Shown piece by piece: positions 29,832 to 40,740 of a stretch of DNA of 64,000 bases. The stretch's first letter is position 1. Every line of letters begins with the position of its first letter. Under the pieces are notes generated by a model. The model saw only the letters and a list, made by a program, of their open reading frames with translations. It searched no databases and was not told the origin of the DNA. Source of the DNA: Sacculina carcini (taxonomy: Eukaryota > Arthropoda > Thecostraca > Sacculinidae); assembly GCA_916048095.2 (NCBI GenBank), contig OU696576.1:2025501-2089500 (forward strand). The letters are read 5' to 3'. The translations under genes were made by a program, and so were the position numbers.

Positions 29832-30528
29832 TGTAACGATGGTGATAATAATAATATGTTGTTATGTTGTTCTTCGTTCGGCTGATCGTGAAGTCTTGAT
29901 AGTTCCTCTTGATGTTGTGTTCCGCGATAACAAGTAATAGTCACCCAGTCGAAGTTGAATTGTGTATTCAGGGCAACCAGTCAAATCTACTCTTAACACT
30001 TAATAAAGTCCTGAACCTAATGCTCTAATGACGACTTAATAACTGCCTGCCTGGGTGAGTGGTCCTCTGTTGTTAGTGTCACATCTTGACTGCCCTATCG
30101 TTAGTGAACCTAGTATCTCTAGCGTCTCCAGTCTCTAGTATCACCCCCCTTATTGTTAGTACAACACAGGTATATATACCCACGACCACAGGTCGTCGGC
30201 TCAATGTGCCACACTGAATCTCACCGGGCAAACAGTTCGGCTGCCAACCTAGTTGCGAGCTATTTCTAAACACGATCTGACAGTACACAGGCGTGTTGCC
30301 TCGAGATGCTCAGCCAAGTCAGACACAAGAAAGATAATAAATCAACGGTCACACGTTGCCAAGCATATCAGGCGCAGTGTACTACTGACGCCGCTCTAAC
30401 ACATAAATTAGCCTGACGACAGCTGCACAAGCAGGCTGAGAAAGAACGCGAAAGTAAACTGAGAGAAAGAGAGAGAAAACCGAGTGAACTGATAGATAGA
30501 AAACTGGTCTGATTATAACTTTGTTATA
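29832..30528 (-). repeat. 3' LTR of element C
   Basis: 697 bp, TGTAAC...GTTATA on the + strand. Confidence 0.95.
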
Positions 30529-33526
30529 TCACAGCTGCGAGGTCTTTTAAACGAATGTGAACACTAGACACAATCACGGCCATCAAAGCCAACGGCTCTA
30601 CTGAATCGTGATAGTTGCAATTATAGAAAACTGCCAGTCATTATTTGCAGAGTTTCCACTTCAGGGTAGGACTGAGGCATAATTCTGATCAGTGATTATA
30701 CAGCGCCATTTCTCACCATACACACATACTCCATGAGTAAGTGCATACAGCATTGTGCGTATGTAATAATCAACTGTCACATCGAGTCGACAGGGCCGTA
30801 CATAAAACACAGGAACATCCTGTGTCACCAGTCAATTGCTGGTGAATTCTGGCACATTAACTGTCTTTTGTCGATGTTTGCCTCATCCCAATAGTTTTGT
30901 GGTATTCCGGCAGCATCAATAACTGACAGCTCCAGCGTTCAGTATTAGCCCAAAATACTCGACAGCTTTACGAGTGATGTTTTAGAATTATTCAGACCAG
31001 TTATCTTTACATTTGCGCTCACGAATTATTAGATATAACCCTAACTAATCATTATGACCCATTTGACCTAAATTTTCAAGTGTGTATATCAAAGTTATTA
31101 AACACAATTATACAATGAAACAAAATTCTAGATTAGCGCATGTTTATGTCTATTGCATACATTAATCGCAACTAACACAGTAACTTAAAATCTAGAGCAA
31201 CACGAATCTATATCTCACAAATCTACATGAGAAACTAACTTAGTTGTAATTAACACACGGTTATGGACATAAGGTTACGGACACCTGGTTACAATTAATT
31301 CTAACTAGCTCAACATATTATACATATAAAATGAGCGATATATCGTGTTAATAAAACCATTCAACCATGTGTTGCCGACCACGAACGCGTCCACGGCTCG
31401 ATCCAAGCAGGTGTTGTTGATCTTGAATCACATCAAGCAGAGGTCGTATACCGGCGGGGTATACTGTGTCGACTCGTAGTCCACGCGCTGCTTCACCAGT
31501 CATCCAGCTGCTGTCGTCGTTGTGTTCAAACGCCTGCAGCACTTCGCTGTGAATGTCGTAGATCCGACCGTCTTCCATGGTTACTCGTCCCCATCTTTAT
31601 CGCAGTTGTCTTTCAGGTTGATTGGTGAACCGTTGGAGTTGTCTCGGCTCGTGTTGATGATGATTTCGGCAATGGCTTATCTCAGTCCGCTATTTGTTTT
31701 CGTTTTCGTTGTTAGTAGACTGTCAGTTCAGCACACGGTTGATCAGGGGGTTCAGCACACTGTTGACTCAATCTCGCCTCTTCAGACCGAAAAACGGACA
31801 ATTCTCGCCAGTGACTCATTGTTCTGTGTCGGTGTGGTAGCAGGATTGAGACAGGGAATTGAATGAAAAACGTATACAATGTCCACTTGGAAATACGAAA
31901 CTAATTTACCACGAGGTAGGAAAACAGGGGCTGCATCATGAGAGAAAAATAGACAATTAATAGGAGACAATAAATAGGATACAATTAATAGGAGCAATAT
32001 CCAGAGCCGTTTTACTTTTAATCATTATGAAATATTATTGTATTTATATATTCTGGCTAAATCCAATTTCACTTTATTATTGTTAAGTTAACATATATTC
32101 ATCTAGTTTTAAGAATATATTTTACACACTTACAGAGTAATGTTTCGTCTTTTGTAACTTTTAGTGCACACATACTTCTGCGTATATTCTCCATGATAAT
32201 TACAATCTACTCTATTGGTTGTTAATTGATGTCATAGCATACTTCTGTGTATGCTTCCAGTTTCAACTAACCGACTTAGTCAACAAAGTAATTGCTTCAA
32301 TAACTCCGCTTGTTTATTAAGTAGCATGTTAAATGCTTTCAACTAAATGTCTTCTGTATTTTCACCGTTAGACGGTTGACACAAGCCTCTTCTCTTTTGA
32401 CACCATGTGTGCCTCGTACATTATTTTGTTGCTAAATATTTAACGCATTCATATATCCATCAGTTAAGTCTATGGAACTTTCCTCGATATCCGTTTCCTA
32501 TTTTATAACACCTCTTACACTCTCATTCTCTGGTATGAGATCCACAGTGTCTACACTAGCATCTACTTCATCTGGTCATTTAGTCATATAGTCATCAGTC
32601 ATTTAGTTATTTAGTCATCCTTCATTTATTTATTTAGTCATCAGCGGTATATCGTGCCCTGACGTTCCAATGCATCTTATATGCGTTGCTATACATACTT
32701 TAAACGTATGTTCTTAAATATCTGTCACTTTTGACAGATAGTTTTACATTTCATTTCAAACATTTCAACATCTCGTTCTGATTAAAAAAAGTATTTGTGA
32801 GTGATTGTCTTCTCATATTTCTCAGTCGTATATAGTACATGTTTTGACATTATAATAAAAATATCAAAGTCCAATTGTACACCATAATAATTATACGAAT
32901 AATTAAACAGATCCCAGCCTAATATCCAACTGTCCTTTAATTTCGTGTCCTCTAATAGAATATTTAGTGTCAAAATTCACAAAAGACACCGATCATTTAA
33001 TAAGTGCAATTTTGTTTAATCTTGTCCCCTTTATACTAGTCAAACGCATCCTACAAGACATGCAACTTAGTTTCTTCACGCAATATTTCGATATTATTCA
33101 TACATCACACCCAGCATCTACTAAAATATTGATTGGAGGTCCTCCTATATTTACATATCATATTTATTTTTAACATTAGCAGAAAAACTTGTTCTGGGTT
33201 TTGCTTTCTGAACCACATACTGACCTTATTCAATAGTGGTTTTTTCGTTAATTTTTCATACTTGTTTTTTTACGGAATTTTCTTATCTATATTTGCTGCG
33301 GTTGTACCATTAACTATAATACCTATGGTTAAAATACATACTTTATCCATATATATTTCTTATAGTTCCTAATTTTATTCTGAGTAAGGCTCTGGATTCT
33401 AACAAGGCTTAAGGAAAATTGAGATACCACTCACCTCACAGTTCATTGAGCCACCGGTGGAAGTGACCGAGTTTCGACTATGCCGAGAAGATAAGCACAA
33501 TTAAAGATCCGGGTCACGGCACCAAA
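30529..33526 (-). other. Internal region of element C, no recognised genes
   Basis: AT-rich and mostly non-coding. A 76-codon minus frame at 31348-31578 ('MEDGRIYDIHSEVLQAFEHN...') has coding-like GC content and could be a relic of gag or pol, but no domain is recognised. A stretch near 32550-32645 contains short repeats of 'ATTTAGTCATC'. Confidence 0.6.
33506..33524 (-). promoter_or_regulatory. Primer-binding site of element C
   Basis: Two bases inside the 5' LTR the minus strand reads TGGTGCCGTGACCCGGATC. Its complement has the form of a tRNA 3' end (T-stem ATCCGGGTC, acceptor ACGGCA, then CCA). The tRNA identity is not fixed. PBSs beginning TGGTGCCG are common in BEL/Pao elements. Confidence 0.75.
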
Positions 33527-34223
33527 TGTAACGATGGTGATAATAATAATATGTTGTTATGTTGTTCTTCGTTCGGCTGATCGTGAAGTCTTGATAGTTC
33601 ATCTTGATGTTGTGTTCCGCGATAACAAGTAATAGTCACCCAGTCGAAGTTGAATTGTGTATTCAGGGCAACCAGTCAAATCTACTCTTAACACTTAATA
33701 AAGTCCTGAACCTAATGCTCTAATGACGACTTAATAACTGCCTGCCTGGGTGAGTGATCCTCTGTTGTTAGTGTCACATCTTGACTGCCCTATCGTTAGT
33801 GAACCTAGTATCTCTAGCGTCTCCAGTCTCTAGTATCACCCCCCTTATTGTTAGTACAACACAGGTATATATACCCACGACCACAGGTCGTCGGCTCAAT
33901 GTGCCACACTGAATCTCACCGGGCAAAAAGTTCGGCTGCCAACCTAGTTGCGAGCTATTTCTAAACACGATCTGACAGTACACAGGCGTGTTGCCTCGAG
34001 ATGCTCAGCCAAGTCAGACACAAGAAAGATAATAAATCAACGGTCACACGTTGCCAAGCATATCAGGCGCAGTGTACTACTGACGCCGCTCTAACACATA
34101 AATTAGCCTGACGACAGCTGCACAAGCAGGCTGAGAAAGAACGCGAAAGTAAACTGAGAGAAAGAGAGAGAAAACCGAGTGAACTGATAGATAGAAAACT
34201 GGTCTGATTATAACTTTGTTATA
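33527..34223 (-). repeat. 5' LTR of element C
   Basis: 697-bp partner of 29832-30528. Confidence 0.95.
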
Positions 34224-34479
34224 CGGTGCTGAGGGCGGTCGCCACGGTTCTGCCAGGACTATCATCTTTACGACTCCAATACAATCTTATGTTTGGATAT
34301 TTAGCATATCCACTCAACATGAATCCTCCAAACATTACTAACATATCATCTGCTGTCACATTCAGCGATCCATTTTGTTGGACTGCATACAAATTTGTCT
34401 GTGCAACAAAGTTTCGATGAACTTTTGATCTAAAACAATCTGAATAGCTCACACTATGTAGCAGTTGATACGTCTTCAT
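34224..34479 (-). pseudogene. piggyBac-type transposase fragment
   Basis: Minus-strand reading includes 'FVAQTNLYAVQQNGSLNVTADDMLVMFGGFMLSGYAKYPNIRLYWS'. The arrangement [ET]-x-[ST]-N-x-Y-A-x-Q, VT-x-[DE]-[DE]-M, then GY-x-K-x-P and YW is the N-terminal part of the piggyBac DDE transposase domain. It is cut off at the element C border and no catalytic aspartates are present, so it is a remnant. Confidence 0.7.
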
Positions 34480-34589
34480 CAGTAGGAACAGAGCTACGGT
34501 TGATTGCTGTATATAAGAAATTCAGGACAATATGGATGAGCATCATATTTCATATTCATCTTCAAAAATCAACACAAGCAGTAAGTTAT

Positions 34590-34652
34590 CGATTTGCTGA
34601 GTCCTTTTTTTGTTTGTTACAATACATAAGCATATCAATTGATCAGTAGAAG
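34590..34652 (+). repeat. 63-bp sequence present inverted at the far end of the array
   Basis: Matches the reverse complement of 60302-60364 ('GACTCAGCAAAT', 'CATAAGCATA', 'ATCAGTAGAAGCC' on this side) with a few differences. The copies bracket the 25-kb array in opposite orientation. Confidence 0.85.
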
Positions 34653-35662
34653 CCCTAAATGATTTCCATTATAAAAAAATAAATTACTAGTTCATCTTTA
34701 TAATACGTAAACTTGTAATGATCGACCTCGATATATATATATATACTAGCATAAATACCCGCCCGTTGTGCGGAGGCGTATTCTCTTGCGTTGTGCGTTT
34801 CTCTATTCGTATTATCTCTCTATTCGTTGTGCGTATTCTCTTTTATATACATATCCTGTATATAGATATAGATATGGCTGGATTTCATGGCTAATATACT
34901 GTTTATTTTGCAATCTCATTCAATATTCTCTATCCTACATATGCGAATCTCTGCTACTGATTCAGCCTGGTTTGCTTTCCATTTTTTGCTTCCTGTGCAC
35001 GTGAGTTTCTTCTGTTTTTCTGGTCTCATTAGTCATTTGTTTACACCGTTGTATTTTCGACATTATTTGCTCTATTTGCGCTTGTGATTGTATTAGCACA
35101 GTAACAAATACATTGGCTTATTTATTGACTAATTAGCTGTCAGTAGATTTGTGCAACATAGTAGATATTCTGTGCACGTGCATGTTAGATTCATGTGCTT
35201 GAAGTATGATTCATCGACTTTCTTGTGTTGTGACCACACAATTCAGTGGAATCACTTGAGAATCACTTGAGAATTGTATGCTCATTATAATGCCAGTGAT
35301 GGATCAATAATAAGACGAAATTGATGCCAGCTTGCATGAATCCATCATCAAATATTATATAAATCACCAAACAACTGATAACTTTATAGCTACAGCTATA
35401 TCGCGCACACTGGCCATTTGAGGTGCGCTGCGATTCTGAGAACAAAAACCCATTTGCCCAAATATTTGTGGTCTTTGTGACTCACACTTGCCGTCTGATA
35501 AACCAGTCATGTAGAAACTCACCGACACATACACACGCATTTGAATACAAATACACACATACGAAACAATGAAAATTTACTTGACTTTTTTATCATAATG
35601 TTAATTTTTAATTAGCAATATTTTTATGAATTGTTCCGCACAACGGGGGGGTTTTAATGATA

Positions 35663-35663
<1 letters not shown>

Positions 35664-35718
<55 letters not shown>
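35664..35718. repeat. (TA)n microsatellite, 55 bp
   Basis: Uninterrupted TA repeat directly followed by a module start 'GCCCGTTGTGCGGAGCAATT'. Confidence 0.95.
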
Positions 35719-35721
<3 letters not shown>

Positions 35722-36322
35722 CGTTGTGCGGAGCAATTAATAACATGAAATTCATATTCAATTCATAAAAAATATGGAAAATGAAAAATGAAATAGGGTA
35801 CACTCATAAAACTATTAATCAATTGAAAATTTCAAGTTCAATTATTTTTATTTCGACAAAATATTTCCCCTCAGTCCGCCTTAGTCATTTTTAAACCCGC
35901 CCGTGTTGCTGAATAAGTCAGAACTCGAACACGATCCGTTCTGGATCTTGAAGTCAAATCCATTGGTTTTGTGTATGGATTAATTCTACAGGGGAAATTG
36001 AACGTTCTATTGTCTATAGTTGCTGCCCGCGGAGCATTTTTATTTTTAAAAAAATACCTTTTTTTAAATGAGCCATTTGAAAAAAATGAACTAAAAAATG
36101 GAAACACTTTTTTTAAACCCGCCCGTCGTGCGGAACAATTCATACAATAAAATTCATATTTGAAGTCAAATCCATTGGTTTTGTGTATGGATTAATTCTA
36201 CAGGGAAAATTGAATGTTCTATTGTCTATAGTTGCTGCCCGCGGAACATTTTTATTTTTTTTTTAAATTACCTTTTTTTAAATGAACCATTTGAAAAAAT
36301 GATCTAAAAACACTTTTTTAAA

Positions 36323-39300
36323 CCCACCCGTCGTGCGGAACAATTCATACAATAAAATTCATATCAAATCCATAAAATATAATGAATACAAATTGAAAAC
36401 CAAAAATGTAACGTATAAATATCTTAACCGATAGAAAAGTCTAAATGTGAGTATTTTTGTTCTTATTTTGACAAATATTATCCCTCAACCCGCCTGATAT
36501 ATAAATCTGCCCGTCGTGTGGTATAATTCAGAACACAAACACGAAACAAAAAATGAAAGATGATGAAATCTTTTCATCAGAATGTTTCCAAACTATATTT
36601 ATTACTTAACATCATTCCCCAATATCATTTGCTTAAGTACTATTTCACTTTTACCGCCATAATATTTATTGTTAAAATATATATTTTTTCCGCTATCATT
36701 AAAACCCAATATAACCTGAGTCAAACCTACCCAACCCAACCCAACCATTCAATCTTGACCGCTCTCAGCCTAGTCTGAGGTGATTTAACTTATTAGTTTG
36801 TGATCACAAAATATACTGATGCGATCATAATTTGTAATCAGAAGACTGAGATTATCTACCCCAGGGGTCCCAAACACGCGGCCCACCAATACTTTTCTCT
36901 CAACCCGCCAATATAGTATCGGGACCAAACTGTAAGGCAGCTAAATTCACATTTGTTGCATAATGCGATATAATTATACACCATTATCATATTATCTCAT
37001 AATTCCCGGTTAATGCTTCCACTAATGCATCATATTCATACAGTTGTTATTTTTTGGATTACACCGATATTACAGCCCTTGATATTACAGCCGATATTAT
37101 ATTATGCAATCTATATTCTGCTACGTATTATTCCTAATACATATATCATCAGATCGCAAAATATATTTAAAGGTTCACATCATTCTCCAAAATCATTTGC
37201 TAGAGCAAGAGCTAGAGCATTTGCTAGAGCATTTGCAAGAGCTATTCTACTTTTATCGCTAGAATATTTACTGCTAGCAAAATATCATATACCTCGCTAT
37301 CATTTAAACCCACTCTTTATAGATACATTTAAGCCCGCCCGTCGTGCGGAACAGTTAATAAAATATAATTAATATTCAATTAAAAAAAAATAGTGAAAAT
37401 TGAAAAATAAAAACAAACCCATAGGAAAGTTTTAGCCAATATAAAAGTCTAAATGTGAAATTTATGTTTCAATTTAGAAAACATGTTTTTCCACAACCCG
37501 CCTCATATTTAAAGCTGCCCGTCGTGCGGAATAATTCAAACACGAAACAAACACAAAGAAAATTGATGAAAAACGACCAACAGAAAAAGTCAAATTTGTA
37601 AATTCTTGTTTTAATTATTGACGATGTTTTCCCTCAACACTGCTCAAATTCACACCCGTCCTTCGTGTGTAGTAATTCAGAAGTGTAACACTATCAAAAC
37701 AATGAAACTTTCTGTCATCTCTATAATTCCAGATTTATGCGTCCGCTAAAACAGCATATTCATATAGTTGGCATTGCATGATATTACAACCCATATCCTT
37801 ATGCAAGTTAAGCTTATGCAATTTGAAATTAAACCAATGAAATTATACAGTAAAATTCAGTAGTTAACTTTGTTCCCAGTAGTATTTTACCCGCCCGTCG
37901 GGCGGAACAATTCATGTGTAAATATTGAGGACAATAAAGCCTTTCTATTCAGTATTGTGTAGCATTTATTAAACTGTACCCAATAAAACTACACCATCCA
38001 TGCTTGGAGCTAATATGATGCATTCTTAATTGTGATTGGGCTTCAGTGAAATTTAATCGGTGTATATTCCTGTGTAATCGCAAGTGCGCATAATAGCTGT
38101 CAAATTGGTAATATGTGCTTTTAACTTTACACCGCCGTAACATCCTTAAGATACACTTTGGAAAATTACAAATTATACCGTATTGTAGAAAATAAGATTT
38201 CTAGCACGATGGTATAATTTATTTTTATGTATAACAAATAGTTACTGAGGAATAGTAGAAAAAAGAATTAATTTTAGTCGCCCGGTGTTCAAGTGTAATT
38301 TTGGATGTATTTGAGAATTTTGCCAATTTTCCACGTTTTTTGTATCATTTGTGGGTATAAATTATAGCTTATCTTGTAGAACACAAAATTATCTACACAG
38401 TAGTATACACCTGTGTAATCGCAAGTGCGTAAATTGTGATTGGACTTGAGTGAAATTAAATCAGTGTATATTCATGTGTAATCGCAAGTACGCATAATAG
38501 CTGTCAAATTGGCAACATGACATTTTGACTTTACACCGCCGTATCTTCCTTCAGATACACCTTGGAAAATTAAAAATTATACCGTATTGTAGAAAAACAA
38601 CATTTCTAGCACGATGGTATAATTAATTTTAAGGTATGACAAACAGTTCCTGAGAAATGGGTAGAAAAATGAATAAATTTTAGTCACCCGGTGTTCAAGT
38701 GTAATTTTGGATGCATTTGAGAATTTTGCCAATTTTACACGTTTTTTGTATCATTTGTGGGTATAAATTATACCTTTTCTTGTAGAACACAAAATTCTCT
38801 ACACAGTAGTATATTCCTGTGTAATCGCAAGTGCGCATAATAGCTGTCAAATTGGCAATATGTCCTTTTGACTTTACACCGCCGTAACTTTTTTCAGATA
38901 CACTTTGGAAAATTAAAAATTATACCGTATTGTAGAAAACAAGATTTCTAGCACGATGATATAATTTATTTCTATGTATAACGAATAGTTATTGAGAAAT
39001 AGTAGAAAAATGAATTAATTTTAGTCGCCCGGTGTTCAAGTGTAATTTTGGATGTATTTGAGAATTTTGCCAATTTTACGTTTTTGGTATCATTTGTGGG
39101 TATAAATTAGAATATTTCTTGTAGAACAAAAATTTTTCTACACAATAGTATAATTTTTATAGCTGTAACTTCGCTGGTTTATGAGGAATAGATAGGGGAA
39201 TATTGACCAAAATATTCGCGTTTTTAGTGCTAATTTTGCCTTTTTGACTTTGACATTTACACTTCACACCGCCGTAACTTTATACACTTTGGAAAATTAA

Positions 39301-39792
39301 AAATTATACCGTGTTGTAGAAAACAAAATTCCCAGCATGATGGTATTCTTTATTTAGATGTGTGATAATTAGTTTTTGAGAAATAGAGAAAAAAGTATAG
39401 AAAATCGGACGCGTGGAGTTTAAATATAATTTTGAATGTATATTGAATTTATTTCCATTTTACATGTTTTATATTCAATTTTTGGGTATAAATTATTGTT
39501 CGTTGAGTAGAACAGAAAATTTTCTACACAGTGGTATAATTTGTATAGTTGTACCATTGCTGGTTTAGGAGGAGTGGTCTTCAGAAAATTGACCAAAATT
39601 TTCGCGTTTTTCAGGGTTCATTTTGTCTTTTCACCGCTATAACTTTTTTTGATTTCCTTTTTAAAATTCAAAATGTAGTGTTAAGTGTAGACAAGAAAAT
39701 TTACAACGTGATGGTATATATTTTTAGCGAGTACGCCAAGTGGTGGCCGAGTATTAGCTGATAGAAAATGGACCAAGGATGGTGAACACACA

Positions 39793-39837
<45 letters not shown>

Positions 39838-39879
39838 ACAGAGGATCTCTTTTATATATATATAGATAGATAGATATAG
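36323..39879 (+). repeat. Macro-repeat copy 1
   Basis: Runs from 'CCCACCCGTCGTGCGG' to the TA end after 'GAGGATCTCTTTTATATATA'. It contains the 'CAGGGGTCCCAAACACGCGG' segment (36864), which resembles a hAT terminal repeat, and the 190-bp-period tail 38.1-39.7 kb. Unique to this copy is a short expansion of 'TTTGCTAGAGCA' (37195-37245), where other copies have 'TTTGCTTAAGAGC'. It also keeps about 150 bp near 37500-37680 that is deleted in the others, so it is closest to a parental form. Confidence 0.9.
38184..39721 (+). repeat. Hidden satellite of about 190-bp period in copy 1
   Basis: A core TGTAGAAMAMAAAATTYCTA...ATGGTATAAT-like phrase recurs at 38184, 38375, 38588, 38781, 38931, 39120, 39315, 39506 and 39686 (spacing 150-213, mean 188). 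The sequence between cores is strongly diverged except for partly shared 'ACACCGCCGTAACTT' and 'GGTATAAATTATA' phrases. Equivalent regions are 42.2-43.9, 47.6-49.3, 54.1-55.8 and 58.5-60.15 kb. Confidence 0.8.
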
Positions 39880-40014
39880 CATTAAAACCGCATTAAAACC
39901 CGCCCGTTGTGCGGAACAATTCATAAAAATATTGCAAATTAAAAATATATAAGGCAAACTCATGAAGACCTTAATCAATTAAAAAGTCTAAATTTCATTA
40001 TTTTTTATTTTATT

Positions 40015-40380
40015 TTGACAAAATATTTTCACTCAACCCGCCTCAAATTTAAACCCGCCCGACGTGAGGAAAAATTCAGAACTCGAACACCATCCGTTCT
40101 GGTTCTTGAAGTCAAATCCATTAGTTTTGTATATGAATTCATTCTATACGGTGAAATTGAACGTTTTATTGCTGCCCGCGGGACATTTTTATTTCATAAA
40201 AATGAGCCATCGCTTCGTTTGCGTTTGAAGCCCCTGATAATTGAACCAGCGAACCATGAGCCAGCGCAATTATGTCACCTCATATTCAAGCATACATACA
40301 CAGACAGACAGATAATTTCTTCTTTATGTATATATATAGCATTAAAACCCGCCCGTTGTGCGGAGCAATTCATAACATGA
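40015..40380 (+). other. 121-codon open frame repeated in the array (member 1)
   Basis: Near-identical frames without stops occur at 40015, 51172, 51888 and 56453 (the last extended by read-through). Broken relatives lie around 45.8, 50.7 and 56.0 kb. The translation has no known domain, and its C-terminal part is the translated GACA microsatellite and CTTTATGTATA end. Preservation is best explained by recent duplication, not by selection. It is recorded because it recurs. Confidence 0.3.
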
Positions 40381-40740
40381 AATTCATATTCAATTCATAA
40401 AAAATATGGAAAAATAAAAATGAAATAGGGTACACTCATAAAAATATTAATCAATTGAAAATTAAAAGTTTAATTATTTATATTTCGACACAATATTTCC
40501 CCTCAGTCCGCCTGAGTCATTTTTAAACCCGCCCGTCGTGCTGAATAATTCAGAACTCGAACACGATCCGTTCTGCATCTTGAAGTCAAATCCATTGGTT
40601 TTGTGTATGGATTAATTCTACAGGGTAAATTGAACGTTCTATTGTCTATAGTTGCTGCCCGCGGAACATTTTTATTTTAAAAAAAAAACCTTTTTTTAAA
40701 TGAACCATTTGAAAAAATGATCTAAAAACACTTTATTAAA

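Larger units (their letters stand above)
29832..34223 (-). mobile_element. Non-autonomous LTR retrotransposon C
   Basis: Two 697-bp direct LTRs (29832-30528 and 33527-34223), almost identical (three or four differences by eye), flanked by a perfect 5-bp duplication CGGTG (29827-29831 and 34224-34228). The primer-binding site next to the right LTR shows that the element runs on the minus strand. The 3.0-kb interior has no gag or pol; only short open frames exist, the longest about 114 codons. The size and lack of genes fit a LARD-like, BEL/Pao- or Gypsy-mobilised derivative. An older relative is the solo LTR at 12971-13559. Confidence 0.93.

Noticed and set aside
35263..35558. Small minus-strand frames near 35.3-35.6 kb as host exons
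   Set aside because: Short, with no domain and no consistent splice sites; left unannotated inside the array's left part.
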